From assembly GCA_012728015.1 (NCBI GenBank), contig JAAYFY010000009.1, positions 1 to 64,000 of the forward strand: a stretch of 64,000 nucleotides of DNA. The letters are read 5' to 3'. Source of the DNA: Clostridiaceae bacterium (lineage in GTDB: Bacteria > Bacillota > Clostridia > DSM-8532). The position numbers and the translations under genes are program-made. This document shows, piece after piece, positions 7,682 through 16,602 of the stretch. Positions within the stretch are counted from its first letter, which is position 1, and each line of letters begins with the position of its first letter. The notes below the pieces were generated by a model. It saw only the letters and a program-made list of their open reading frames with translations, made no database searches and was not told the origin of the DNA.

Positions 7682-8590
7682 CTATCTCCTATACCTGTTG
7701 TCGTAAGCTTCTTTAAGCTCCCTGTAATACTGAACGTATCTCTTATATCTTTCGGTATCGGCTTCGCCTTTTTCAACAAGCTCCCGGACGCGACATCCGG
7801 GTTCATTGATATGGCTGCAGCTTATAAATCGGCATTCACCGATGACCTTCCTGTATTCGGGATAGAGGTGGGCCAGTTCGGTGTGTTCCACATCACAGAC
7901 CGAATATGCGCTGAACCCGGGCGTATCCAGCACGAACCCGCCCACATCCAGCTCAAAAAGCTGAACATGCCTTGTGGTATGCCGTCCGCGCTGGATGCGC
8001 TCACTTACCTCACCGGTTTCCATGACCCAACAGTTTAGTATCCTGTTCAGGATTGTTGATTTTCCAACGCCGGATTGCCCGGCAAATGCCGTCTTATATC
8101 CTTTAAGTTCCTGGTGAAGTTCATCATAACCCGCATCCAGCACCTTGCTGATCAGGATAGTCCTGTATCCCGCCTTCTGATATATCCCGCCTATGTGTTC
8201 AGCGATGCCGCCTTCATCCAGGTCTACCTTGTTTACCAAGATAATGGGAGTAATGTCCTTTGCCTCACAGGTAATCAGCAGCTTGTCAGCCAAGCTCAGG
8301 TCGGGTTCCGGGCTTTTAACAGCCAGAACAATTGCGAGCTGGTCTATATTGGCCACAGGCGGCCTGGCAAATTCGTTCTTCCTCTCGCCTATCCTGTCGA
8401 TAAACCCTGTCCGGTCCTTTTCATCTATCACTCTAAAGGTTACGTTGTCTCCCGGGAGGGGCGATTTTCCTCCCGCTTTGCGATGGACACCCCGGGCTTT
8501 GCAGGTATATACCAAACCTGCCGCCCTGTCCATGACTTCGTAAAAACCTCCTACTCCCTTGAGAATTATACCTTGTCTTTTATTGTCCAT
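7682..8590 (-). CDS. rsgA: Ribosome small-subunit-dependent GTPase A
   Basis: A circularly permuted GTPase that checks late 30S subunit maturation. An N-terminal OB fold (about residues 1-70) precedes the G domain with permuted motifs: NKVD (G4) first, then GQSGVGKST (G1), the TTRH segment (G2) and DTPGFS (G3). The C-terminal zinc finger is CRFISCSHxxEPGC. I chose ATG 8590 because AGGGAAAG lies just upstream and the protein then begins a few residues before GIILKGVGGFYEV as in relatives. A GTG at 8611 is the alternative. It sits between prkC and rpe as in Bacillus, where PrkC phosphorylates it. Confidence 0.95.
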   Translation of the reverse strand: MDNKRQGIILKGVGGFYEVMDRAAGLVYTCKARGVHRKAGGKSPLPGDNVTFRVIDEKDRTGFIDRIGERKNEFARPPVANIDQLAIVLAVKSPEPDLSLADKLLITCEAKDITPIILVNKVDLDEGGIAEHIGGIYQKAGYRTILISKVLDAGYDELHQELKGYKTAFAGQSGVGKSTILNRILNCWVMETGEVSERIQRGRHTTRHVQLFELDVGGFVLDTPGFSAYSVCDVEHTELAHLYPEYRKVIGECRFISCSHINEPGCRVRELVEKGEADTERYKRYVQYYRELKEAYDNRYRR

Positions 8591-8623
8591 ACTTTCCCTA
8601 AAAGCCATCACCCTGCCATGCTG

Positions 8624-10585
8624 TTAATAGATCTTTTCGGTTACCAGGATATTGTTGACATAAGCCCTTATGGTGCAGCCGCCGCTTTGGGGTATATTAA
8701 CCACGACATTATGCGGGAACTCGTCGGCCTTGATATGGGCGTTATCAATGAGTATTGTTTCCTCATTGGTGGCGTTGTCTATCTTTACCATCCTGACGTA
8801 AACAGTATCTCCTTCTACGCCAGGCGGCAGAGGAACTACTATTGTAACCGGGCGAGTACCTTGCGGCGGATCTCCTGGAGGTACTGGCACGCTGTCATCT
8901 TCAAATGTGATGTCCACCGCCGTGTCTTCCAGCACGATGTCTCCATACTTGGGGAACTGGTCTATAACCACACCCTGGAAACCTTCGCGGCCTTCCGGAT
9001 ATGTCCTTCCTATCTTCAGTTTGGACTGGTCGAGAAGAGCCAGAGCCTGATCATAGGTCATCCCGATCAGATACGGAACCACGACTTCCTCTTTCTTGGG
9101 GCCAAGGCTCCAATACAGGATCACCTTGTCTCCGCGCCTCACCTGGGTATTGGCATCAGGCTCGGTCCGAATAGCCATATTTACGGGCACCTCTTCATTG
9201 TACTCGGACTTCTCTTCAACATCGAGGCCATATTCATCCTTAAGCAGGTAATATACATAGGCACGATCCTGCATTCTGACGTAAGGTATGGTCACCATAT
9301 CAGCGCCCTGACTTACGGTAAGGGTAAGGGTGGTATATATGCTGCCCGCCTTTATGGAGTTTCCGGGGGGAATGCTCTGATCCATAACGATATCCTTTTC
9401 AAACGTATCGCTGCTCCTGTATACAATATCGTAAGGCTTTATCCCCTTTTCTTCCAGTTCGGCTATAACCTCATTGATGTTGCGGTTCAGATAAGTGCCC
9501 ACCACAATAGCCTCAGGCTGGCGGACCTCCTGTTTGAATTCGTTGATAATGGCGCTGATAAACAAATAGATTCCGCCTGCGATCACCAAAATGAGGACCA
9601 CATAGAGGAACGGAAGCACAGCCCGCATGGTTCTGTTGGGACTTCTCCTTGAAGGCTTACGGTTCATCCTGGCCAAGTCATCCTCCTCCAATACTTCGAG
9701 TTTTCTGGTGTCATACCTGCTGCGTTCATGCTTCACGTTGGGTAACAGGATTTCAGTAGCGTCGCTGGGTTTCCCCATCAGGTTTTCAAGATCCTGTATC
9801 ATCTCCGAAGCGGACTGGTAGCGGTCTTTCCTGGATTTTGCCATGGCCTTCATAACAATCATGTTCAAAGCCGAAGGTATGCCGGGCTTGACATCGGCGG
9901 GAAGCGGAGGAATGTCCTGTATGTGCTTCAAAGCCACCGAAACAGAGGACTCCCCGTCAAAGGGCAGTCTGCCGGTTATCATCTCGAAAAATGTAACACC
10001 GATGGAATAGATATCCGACTTCTCGTCGATGTATCCTCCCCGGACCTGCTCCGGCGATGAGTAGTGCACTGATCCTATGGTGTCTATCTTCATGGTAGCC
10101 GTATCGGCCGATACTGCCCGGGCAATACCGAAATCGGTCACCTTGGGGATGCCGTCGGAGGTTATGAGAATATTCTGGGGTTTGATGTCCCGATGGACGA
10201 TGTTTCTGCTATGGGCTTTGCTCAGGGCGCTGCAGATCTGAATGGTGATGCTTACGGCTTCCTTCCAATCCAGGGCGCCCACCTGCCTGATGTATTCCTT
10301 AAGGGTGATACCCTCCACAAGTTCCATGACTATATAGTAATTGTCGTCATCGGTTCCTACATCGTATATCTGGACAATATTCGGGTGGGTCAGGCTTGCG
10401 GCAGCCTGTGCCTCTTTCTCAAAGCGCTTAAGAAAATCAACATCATGCTTGAATTCGTCCTTTAGGATTTTTACTGCCACATGACGCTGGAGATAACGGT
10501 CCTGGGCCTTGTAAACCCTGGCCATGCCTCCCGAACCGATTTCTGACAGTATGCTATATCTGTTTCCTAAAACTGTTCCTTCCAT
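8624..10585 (-). CDS. prkC: Serine/threonine protein kinase with PASTA repeats
   Basis: Membrane kinase that senses peptidoglycan fragments. The 653 residues comprise a kinase domain (about 1-270: glycine loop GSGGMARVYKA, VAVKIL lysine, HRDIKPQN catalytic loop, DFG, SPEQ), a basic juxtamembrane linker, one membrane helix (about 325-347) and three extracellular PASTA repeats (about 365-568). The tail of about 85 residues after the last PASTA includes a PVPPGDPP linker and an Ig-like segment. GAGGTG precedes the ATG. It lies between prpC and rsgA, the conserved kinase/phosphatase pair of Firmicutes. Known targets in relatives are cell-division, wall-synthesis and translation proteins. Confidence 0.96.
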   Translation of the reverse strand: MEGTVLGNRYSILSEIGSGGMARVYKAQDRYLQRHVAVKILKDEFKHDVDFLKRFEKEAQAAASLTHPNIVQIYDVGTDDDNYYIVMELVEGITLKEYIRQVGALDWKEAVSITIQICSALSKAHSRNIVHRDIKPQNILITSDGIPKVTDFGIARAVSADTATMKIDTIGSVHYSSPEQVRGGYIDEKSDIYSIGVTFFEMITGRLPFDGESSVSVALKHIQDIPPLPADVKPGIPSALNMIVMKAMAKSRKDRYQSASEMIQDLENLMGKPSDATEILLPNVKHERSRYDTRKLEVLEEDDLARMNRKPSRRSPNRTMRAVLPFLYVVLILVIAGGIYLFISAIINEFKQEVRQPEAIVVGTYLNRNINEVIAELEEKGIKPYDIVYRSSDTFEKDIVMDQSIPPGNSIKAGSIYTTLTLTVSQGADMVTIPYVRMQDRAYVYYLLKDEYGLDVEEKSEYNEEVPVNMAIRTEPDANTQVRRGDKVILYWSLGPKKEEVVVPYLIGMTYDQALALLDQSKLKIGRTYPEGREGFQGVVIDQFPKYGDIVLEDTAVDITFEDDSVPVPPGDPPQGTRPVTIVVPLPPGVEGDTVYVRMVKIDNATNEETILIDNAHIKADEFPHNVVVNIPQSGGCTIRAYVNNILVTEKIY

Positions 10586-10607
10586 CTGTACACCTCTTTA
10601 CCCTGCC

Positions 10608-11336
10608 TTAAGACCAGGCAACTATCACGGTAACGTTATCATTTCCACCCCGCTGATTCACGGCTTTTATCAATTCTGATGAGGCCTCTTCTATTGGACC
10701 TTTCCGCACTATCTCAAGGATTTCTTCGTCAGAAAGGTGTTCATAGAGGCCATCGGTACAAAAAACGAAAATATCGTTTTCATTTATGGTTTCCCGGTAA
10801 AAATCGGGAAGGTAGTTCTCGCTAAATCCCAATGCCCTTGTGATCTTGTTCTTCTCTGGATGTGTGAGGGCTTCGTTGGACGAAATAATTCCGCCTTTGA
10901 CAAGTTCCGCCACGTAGGTGTGATCCTGGGTGATGGGACGGATCATGGAATCGCGGATAAGGTACACCCTTCCGTCGCCTATGTGGGCGATAAAGAGCTC
11001 CTGTCCCTTTACTATGCCTATGGAAAGCGTGGTACCGGAGGCCATCCCACCAAGGTTCCTGCTGGAGTACTCCATGATCTGCCTGTTTATGGCCTCTATC
11101 CGGTTATTGATGATCTCATGCATGGTGGGGATATCCTTGGCTTCAACGCATTCCATGACCATTGATGAGATCTCCTGGACGGCAATGCGGCTGGCTTCCT
11201 CTCCCGCAAGGTATCCTCCCATACCATCGGCCACGACAAAGCCTACCGGGTTTCCATCGGCATCCAGTATGATATTCCAGCTGTCCTCATTCTTTTCCCT
11301 TTTCTGTCCGATGTCGCTCAATGCCGAATACTTCAC
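10608..11336 (-). CDS. prpC: Stp1/PrpC-type PP2C protein phosphatase
   Basis: Manganese-dependent phosphatase that reverses PrkC phosphorylation. The 242 residues contain all PP2C motifs: SDIGQKREKNEDSW near the N-terminus, VVADGMGGYLAGE with metal-binding D and G, SGTTLSIGIV, AHIGDGRVYLI, then FCTDGLYEHL and GGNDNVTVIV at the end. The start is GTG with GGGGAAGGTG six bases upstream; this site overlaps the end of rlmN, so the two are tightly coupled. prkC follows after 22 bases. Confidence 0.95.
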   Translation of the reverse strand: MKYSALSDIGQKREKNEDSWNIILDADGNPVGFVVADGMGGYLAGEEASRIAVQEISSMVMECVEAKDIPTMHEIINNRIEAINRQIMEYSSRNLGGMASGTTLSIGIVKGQELFIAHIGDGRVYLIRDSMIRPITQDHTYVAELVKGGIISSNEALTHPEKNKITRALGFSENYLPDFYRETINENDIFVFCTDGLYEHLSDEEILEIVRKGPIEEASSELIKAVNQRGGNDNVTVIVAWS

Positions 11337-11339
11337 ATC

Positions 11340-12386
11340 TTACACCTTCCCCGATCGCCGCAAGGTATCCCTTCGCAGCTGGCCGCATGCGGCCATGATG
11401 TCGGTTCCCAGCTCGCGCCTGACAGTTACGGCAATGCCCCTTGTTTCCAGGGCCGCCCTGAACCTGTCAACCCTCTCGCGGCTGCTCCTGTCATACCCCG
11501 CGCCCTCTACCCTGTTAACAGGAATCAGGTTGACATGGCACAGCGTATTTTTCAGCCTTCCCGCCAACTCTTCAGCGTAGCCGATGGAGTCGTTTACATC
11601 CTTTATCAGAGCATATTCATAGGTCACGCGTCTTGAAGTAAACCTGGCATACTCCTCGCAAGCCGCCAGAAGCTCGTCCATGGGCCATCTTCTCGCGATG
11701 GGCATAATCCTGGCCCTGATGTGGTCGTTGGGCGCATGCAGGGACACAGACAGGTTCACCGGGAAACCTTCACGGGCAAAGCGGAGGATTCCCGGCACTA
11801 TTCCGCAGGTTGATACCGTCATTTTCCTGAAGCTTATGTTCAGGGTGTCCTCCCTGTTGATGCGCCTCAAAAAGCCAACAACGTTTTCGTAATTATCGAA
11901 GGGCTCGCCTATACCCATCAGTACCACATGGCTGATCCTGTCTATGATGTCATGGGCCATGCACAGTACCTGGCCCAGCATCTCCCCTTTTGTGAGGTTC
12001 CTTATGAACCCCAGCGGTGATGAGGCACAAAAACCGCACCCCATCCTGCATCCCACCTGAGTGGACAGGCATGCTGAAAACCCGTAATGATACTGCATGA
12101 GCACGCCTTCAATAATATTGCCGTCATCCAGTTCAAACAGGTACTTCCTTGTTCCGTCCACCTTGGATGTAAGCTTATTTCTTATCCTTACGCCTCCGGC
12201 TTTATACCGCTCCGAGAGCGTCTCCCTCAGATTAAGAGGCAGGTTGCTCATCTCCCGGAAATCCAATTGCCCGGCATAGAGCCACTTCCAAATCTGCCCG
12301 GCCCTGAAGGGCTTTTCGCCCAATGCGACAAGCTCGTTTTTGAGCTCCTCCGCCTCCAGTTCCAACAGATCTTTTCTATCCATCAT
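11340..12386 (-). CDS. rlmN: Dual-specificity 23S rRNA/tRNA adenine-C2 methyltransferase
   Basis: Radical-SAM enzyme that methylates C2 of A2503 in 23S rRNA and A37 in some tRNAs. The 348 residues include an N-terminal accessory domain (about 1-100), the CX3CX2C cluster motif in GCRMGCGFCAS, the LMGIGEPFDNY and SLHAPND motifs, and near the C-terminus a methyl-accepting cysteine in MAACGQL. AAAGGAA precedes ATGATG. It is the first gene of the six-gene operon driven by the promoter at 12443-12471. Confidence 0.96.
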   Translation of the reverse strand: MMDRKDLLELEAEELKNELVALGEKPFRAGQIWKWLYAGQLDFREMSNLPLNLRETLSERYKAGGVRIRNKLTSKVDGTRKYLFELDDGNIIEGVLMQYHYGFSACLSTQVGCRMGCGFCASSPLGFIRNLTKGEMLGQVLCMAHDIIDRISHVVLMGIGEPFDNYENVVGFLRRINREDTLNISFRKMTVSTCGIVPGILRFAREGFPVNLSVSLHAPNDHIRARIMPIARRWPMDELLAACEEYARFTSRRVTYEYALIKDVNDSIGYAEELAGRLKNTLCHVNLIPVNRVEGAGYDRSSRERVDRFRAALETRGIAVTVRRELGTDIMAACGQLRRDTLRRSGKV

Positions 12387-12414
12387 ACGGCGGTTCCTTT
12401 CCCCCCGAAGGATA

Positions 12415-12436
12415 GCCGTAAATGGCTGTTTACGGC
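12415..12436 (-). other. 5' leader hairpin of the rlmN operon
   Basis: Perfect 8-bp stem GCCGTAAA / TTTACGGC with a six-base loop (tggctg). It sits at the predicted transcript start, so it could protect the mRNA 5' end. Confidence 0.55.
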
Positions 12437-12442
12437 AGAACT

Positions 12443-12471
12443 ATTATACAATATTTTAAAGCTATTCACAA
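12443..12471 (-). promoter_or_regulatory. Sigma-A promoter of the rlmN-thiN operon
   Basis: TTGTGA and TATAAT are separated by exactly 17 bases on the minus strand, 57 bases before the rlmN start. Confidence 0.8.
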
Positions 12472-12504
12472 CTTGTGCAATATAGTCGGCATGTTACTGA
12501 AATA

Positions 12505-13434
12505 TTATCTTAAAATCCGTGTAAAAATCCTCAGAAAATTTCCCCCGGCTATCATCCGGATGTCCTGCTCGCTGTAGTTGGCTTTTGCCAGGGTCTCCAG
12601 CACCAGGGTCAGGCTTTCCGCTCCCGTTATTCCCTCCGGCATGGGATCTGCCCCGTCAAAATCGCAGCCCAACCCGATATGCCTGGTTCCAACCAGCCCG
12701 GATATATGCTCTATATGGCTAATTATATCCTTAATTCGCGCTTTTCCCGAACCAGTAAGAAAATATGCGTAAAAGTTGATGCCTATCACGCCGTCGGTTC
12801 CGGCGATTCCACGAATCTGTTCATCGGTGAGGTTCCTTGGGTGACCGCATATTGCGCGGCAGTTGGAGTGGGTCGCTGCGACCGGGGAACTCACACGGGA
12901 TATGACATCTTCAAATGTTTCATCGGAGGTATGGGAAAGGTCAATAACCATGCCCAGTTCCTGCATCCTTTCCACCACCTTCCGGCCGAAGGGTGAAAGG
13001 CCACGATGGGTGCGCCGTCCGGCCACGCTGTCGCAGACCTCATTATCATAGTTCCAACAAAGGGTTACAACCCTGAGGCCTTTCCTGAACCAACGCTCCA
13101 GCTCCTTTATGCTCCCTTTGAAGATCTCTGCTCCCTCGGCTCCGAGGATACCAAAAACGCCGCCGTTTTCAGAGGCCTTGAGGTCCGATGCCGACCGAAT
13201 CAGCTTCAGACGGTCCGGGTGATTGCTCTCAAATGCTATTGCCTTTTCAAGCTGGCTTTCCATTACCGCCGCCGGATCGTACCGCTGGACGTCGCCGGCA
13301 AAGGAAGACAGAACCTGCACATAGGCGCCGTACTTTCCGGCTCGCTCCAAATCCCAGTGGAAGCCGTTCCTGATAAGCTCATCGGGATGGTTGATTTTTG
13401 ACAATGTATCGCAATGGCCGTCGAATATCCGCAT
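12505..13434 (-). CDS. Membrane-dipeptidase-type peptidase (M19)
   Basis: Zinc-dependent dipeptidase of the renal dipeptidase family; such enzymes cleave dipeptides including some with a D-residue. The 309 residues begin MRIFDGHCDTL, the first HxD metal motif. Later motifs are LGAEGAE, the LSHTSDETF segment, ATHSNCRAICGHPRN and GLGCDFDGAD. GGAGGGG precedes the ATG. It lies upstream of the rlmN operon on the same strand but is separated by 118 bases that contain the rlmN promoter. Physiological substrate unknown. Confidence 0.9.
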   Translation of the reverse strand: MRIFDGHCDTLSKINHPDELIRNGFHWDLERAGKYGAYVQVLSSFAGDVQRYDPAAVMESQLEKAIAFESNHPDRLKLIRSASDLKASENGGVFGILGAEGAEIFKGSIKELERWFRKGLRVVTLCWNYDNEVCDSVAGRRTHRGLSPFGRKVVERMQELGMVIDLSHTSDETFEDVISRVSSPVAATHSNCRAICGHPRNLTDEQIRGIAGTDGVIGINFYAYFLTGSGKARIKDIISHIEHISGLVGTRHIGLGCDFDGADPMPEGITGAESLTLVLETLAKANYSEQDIRMIAGGNFLRIFTRILR

Positions 13435-13482
13435 ATGTTCTCCCCTCCGCCGGCGTCCTTTGCCTGAACGCCGCCATACCTC

Positions 13483-13857
13483 TTAAAAAGCGTCCTTGAT
13501 ATGCTCCACGGATTTTATGCTGCAGTCCGGTCCCATATACACCTCAATCACGTCAAAGCGCAAAGGCATGTCATAGACTCCATTTCTTACGGCATAGACC
13601 TGGGCGACCTTGGTTATGGTATTTCGTTTAGCGTAGGATACGGCCTCCGCCGGCGTGCCGTAACGGTCTCCCCTTCTGGCTTTGACCTCAATAAAACACA
13701 GGGTGTCGCCATCCTTCGCGATAATATCGATCTCACCCAAACGGCTCACCCTGTAGTTTCTGGCAAGGGGTTTCATCCCACGGCTCATTATGTATTCCAT
13801 TGCGGCAGCCTCGCCGATTTTTCCCAGTACCCTGTTATTCATATTCAGCCATCCCAT
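13483..13857 (-). CDS. YraN-family (UPF0102) nuclease-like protein
   Basis: A 124-residue protein with the Holliday-junction-resolvase-like fold. Visible are GKIGEAAAMEYIMSRG, NYRVSRLGEIDIIAKDG and FIEVKARRG, which carry the D and ExK residues of a PD-(D/E)XK site. No function is established for the family. Start choice is uncertain: ATG 13857 or the internal ATG 13842 (MNNRVLG), neither with a strong ribosome binding site. It follows ylqH by 17 bases, and yraN commonly neighbours rnhB in Firmicutes. Confidence 0.9.
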   Translation of the reverse strand: MGWLNMNNRVLGKIGEAAAMEYIMSRGMKPLARNYRVSRLGEIDIIAKDGDTLCFIEVKARRGDRYGTPAEAVSYAKRNTITKVAQVYAVRNGVYDMPLRFDVIEVYMGPDCSIKSVEHIKDAF

Positions 13858-13874
13858 TGTTATTGACCATATTA

Positions 13875-14162
13875 TTAACTCCCGTACCGTGAGTATTTGC
13901 CGTCAAGCCTGCTGATGAAGGCAAGGACCTCCGCCACAACCTCGTAGAGTTCGTATGGTATTTCCGATCCCAGCTTTATATCGGTCAATGCCTCGGCAAG
14001 GTGTTCGTCCTCATATACAGGGATCCTGGCCTCCTTCGCCTTTTCTATTATCTTTTCGGCCATGACCCCCTTGCCTGAGGCCACCACTTTCGGGGCCTTG
14101 TCTTCTCCAGGCTCATAGGAGAGCGCAGCCGCTTTTTTTATTTTATCAGGTCTATCCTTCAT
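13875..14162 (-). CDS. FlhB C-terminal-domain homologue (YlqH-like)
   Basis: A 95-residue protein matching only the cytoplasmic switch domain of the type III export protein FlhB/EscU: AAALSYEPGEDKAPKVVASGKG, then IPVYEDEHLAEALTDIKLGSEIP and YEVVAEVLAFI. The membrane part is absent and the autocleavage motif NPTH is not present. In Bacillus the orthologue YlqH follows ylqG, as here. GGGAGAGAA precedes the ATG. Role unproven; it may be a flagellar export accessory or a domesticated relic. Confidence 0.88.
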   Translation of the reverse strand: MKDRPDKIKKAAALSYEPGEDKAPKVVASGKGVMAEKIIEKAKEARIPVYEDEHLAEALTDIKLGSEIPYELYEVVAEVLAFISRLDGKYSRYGS

Positions 14163-14176
14163 GTCCTGTTCTCTCC

Positions 14177-15790
14177 CTATATCCTCAGATCAACGCGGGC
14201 ATTCATGCCAAGCGCGGATTCGGTCACGTTCCCGGCATTCAGCAGGTTTACCGGCTCACTTTCAAAAACCCTGCACTTCATCTCGGCCAGTTTATAGCCT
14301 TTTTTTTCCAGGGTGTCGTAAAGATCCTTGCGCTGGGCCTCCACAAAATCCGCAAGATGATCGCTTTCCACCCTGAAATGGACGGTCACATATTTGTAGG
14401 CTGCATTCAAAAAGGTTTCAACCAGCCCAAGGTTCCGGGTATTGAGGGACATAAACAAGGTGAACTGGTTAGGATCAATCCTGCCCTTTTTTGATTTTCG
14501 CTTCATGATATAGAGCTGGCCTGCGGTTTCATGCCGGTTTATTATGAGCGGGATGTGCATGAACACATGATACGTGTTGACCTGGCTGAAAAAGCGAAGG
14601 GCATTGGACAGTTCCTGGACCACCGGCCGGATGGCCTGGCCTCCCTTTTCGCCGGCCAGTTTTGCCGAGTCCGAGGCAAGGCTCAGGACCTTTTTTAGGG
14701 CCTCCGTCTTTTCCTCCAGGTCGATGGCTTCGGTCCTGCCGTCTTCCGCCCTGACATAGGCTTTCTCGATAATACTCCCTACGATGGTCTTAATATCAGG
14801 GGATTCTTTCTTGAATAAACCTTTGATCTTCTCCGCTATATGCAGGATTTCTCCAGTAAAACCCCTTAGAACCTCGTCCAGTTGGTTATCCTCAATGCTC
14901 AAACCGCCCATCGGGGGATTTTTACCAGCACCCGGACTCCCGGTCGGGGTGCTCTTGCCGGGGTCAAGTGTTGATAATGCATTCTTGATTGCATCATAAA
15001 CCTGTTCCCTGTCCGGCGGCTCCCGCCCGATTATGGAATTTTTTATAGCATCCATAAGTTTTCCCGCAAGAAAAAGCCTTGCCTCCTGACCGGAAGCCAA
15101 TCCTTCCTTCGAAAATTCGTTTTCCGGTTCTGCGAGCTTTTCTGCCAGGCTTCGCACAACAGGCTCCGCCTCCTGCTCAAACAGAAGGGGTTTTAACACG
15201 CTCTCCCGGCTTACCCTATCCGCCTGTGAAAGCGTATCGGCAATAAGTCGGCTTAAAGCCTGGAGATTGTCGTTAAGGTCAAATTCCCTGTCTGCCAGCT
15301 TCACCGCCATCTCCAACATGGCCGGGTCTGATTCCATCCTGTTGGCGGCCAAAAACGCTGCTTTTTCAACCCCAAGGTCCGGGTTTTCCTTAATCAAGTC
15401 CAGCACTTTTGAAATGAGGGCTCCTGTTGCCTTGACTCCCAGGTGCCGGAGCTGCCTGGATACCTGGTCATTCGATTCGGCCTCCTGCATAGGTGGGGTG
15501 TCCATCCTGATGATCCTGGCGGTGGCCTGGTCCCCCGCCGGCTCTCCGATCTGAAGGGTCAGCATGGTGCCGGGAGACACATCGAGGCCTTCCGGGATAC
15601 TTGCCGAAAAGCTTGAACCATCCAGGAACTTAATTAGAAGCAGCCCATTCTCCATGGCGGTCACCCTGCCCTGGACCAGGTCGCCCGCATTCAGGCCTTC
15701 AAGAGCCGCTTTGGATATTATATGGAAATAATGCTGGGGAAAATGCCCGTCGATCCTCACTTTATACACCCCGCTGACGCGCCGCGGCAA
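14177..15790 (-). CDS. YlqG-like protein with FliK-type C-terminal domain
   Basis: A 537-residue, mostly helical protein placed between rnhB and ylqH, the Bacillus ylqG position. The N-terminus has a beta-rich stretch (KVRIDGHFPQHYFHI, then GDLVQGRVTAMENG). The middle is charged with long helices, and a proline/glycine linker lies near residues 275-300. The last about 130 residues (FMHIPLIIN, GQLYIMKRK, FTLFMSLNTRNLGLVETFL, VHFRVES) resemble the hook-length-control FliK C-terminal domain. The start is probably TTG 15790; GTG 15760 with GGGGTG upstream is an alternative. No export signal is seen. Confidence 0.8.
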   Translation of the reverse strand: MPRRVSGVYKVRIDGHFPQHYFHIISKAALEGLNAGDLVQGRVTAMENGLLLIKFLDGSSFSASIPEGLDVSPGTMLTLQIGEPAGDQATARIIRMDTPPMQEAESNDQVSRQLRHLGVKATGALISKVLDLIKENPDLGVEKAAFLAANRMESDPAMLEMAVKLADREFDLNDNLQALSRLIADTLSQADRVSRESVLKPLLFEQEAEPVVRSLAEKLAEPENEFSKEGLASGQEARLFLAGKLMDAIKNSIIGREPPDREQVYDAIKNALSTLDPGKSTPTGSPGAGKNPPMGGLSIEDNQLDEVLRGFTGEILHIAEKIKGLFKKESPDIKTIVGSIIEKAYVRAEDGRTEAIDLEEKTEALKKVLSLASDSAKLAGEKGGQAIRPVVQELSNALRFFSQVNTYHVFMHIPLIINRHETAGQLYIMKRKSKKGRIDPNQFTLFMSLNTRNLGLVETFLNAAYKYVTVHFRVESDHLADFVEAQRKDLYDTLEKKGYKLAEMKCRVFESEPVNLLNAGNVTESALGMNARVDLRI

Positions 15791-15795
15791 TAGTC

Positions 15796-16578
15796 TTATA
15801 CCGCGGTTCCGGACCCCATCAGGCCGGAGGTAAAGCTTCTCCGGTGTATGGGACAGAGTCCCAGCCTTCTTATTGCTTCAATATGAGCCTCGGTGCCGTA
15901 GCCCTTATGCCTGGCAAAACCATATCCGGGGTATTTTATGTCCATTTTTTCCATGATGCGGTCCCTGGTCACCTTGGCAAGGATTGACGCGGCCGCCGCT
16001 GAGGCGCTTAATGCATCGGCTTTTGGAACCGACATCTGTGTTATGTCCAGATCCAACCGGAGAGCGTCGATTATTAAGAAGTCCGGCCTTGTCTCCATGG
16101 AAAGGATGGCTGTTTCCATGGCCTTTTTTGTGGCGTTATGTATGTTGACCCTGTCGATATATGTATGGTCGGCGATGCCTATGCCATAGGCAACCGCCTT
16201 TTCCCTTATTTCATCATACAGCTTGTCCCGCTTTGAGGGAGAAACCTTCTTGGAATCGTTCAGCCCGTAAATCACGGCTTCCTTCGGAAGGATTACACAC
16301 GCAGCCACCACGGGTCCTGCCAGGGGGCCCCTGCCCGCTTCATCTACCCCGCCGATAAAGCAATATCCTTTTTCCCGGGCGTCGTTTTCAATGGCCATCA
16401 TGGCCTTAAGACGCTCCTTTTCCTTTCTCTGTGCTTCAAGCTTCTTGTAGTATTTATCGGCAATCTTTTTAACCGAGCCCCCGAATTCCTCAGACAGCTC
16501 AAGAAGCCAGCGATGGGCTTTCTCCAGCGGCATCTCCTCTGCCTTTCGGGTAATCTCTTTCAGGGTTGGCTTTTTCAT
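15796..16578 (-). CDS. rnhB: Ribonuclease HII
   Basis: Cleaves the RNA strand of RNA-DNA hybrids and removes single ribonucleotides from DNA. Of the 260 residues, the first about 70 form a basic helical extension usual in Firmicutes. The catalytic domain starts with GGVDEAGRGPLAGPVV, which has the first acidic pair. LNDSKKVSP follows and then FLIIDAL and ADALSASAAAASILAKV(T). GGAGGAG precedes the ATG. It lies 24 bases after rbgA. Confidence 0.96.
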   Translation of the reverse strand: MKKPTLKEITRKAEEMPLEKAHRWLLELSEEFGGSVKKIADKYYKKLEAQRKEKERLKAMMAIENDAREKGYCFIGGVDEAGRGPLAGPVVAACVILPKEAVIYGLNDSKKVSPSKRDKLYDEIREKAVAYGIGIADHTYIDRVNIHNATKKAMETAILSMETRPDFLIIDALRLDLDITQMSVPKADALSASAAAASILAKVTRDRIMEKMDIKYPGYGFARHKGYGTEAHIEAIRRLGLCPIHRRSFTSGLMGSGTAV

Positions 16579-16602
16579 GGCGGCTCCTCCTAAGTCTAAT
16601 TT

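Noticed and set aside
8075-9652. A 525-codon open frame antisense to rsgA and prkC
   Set aside because: The opposite strand encodes two clear, conserved proteins with full motifs. The antisense frame has no recognisable domain and is a product of codon bias.
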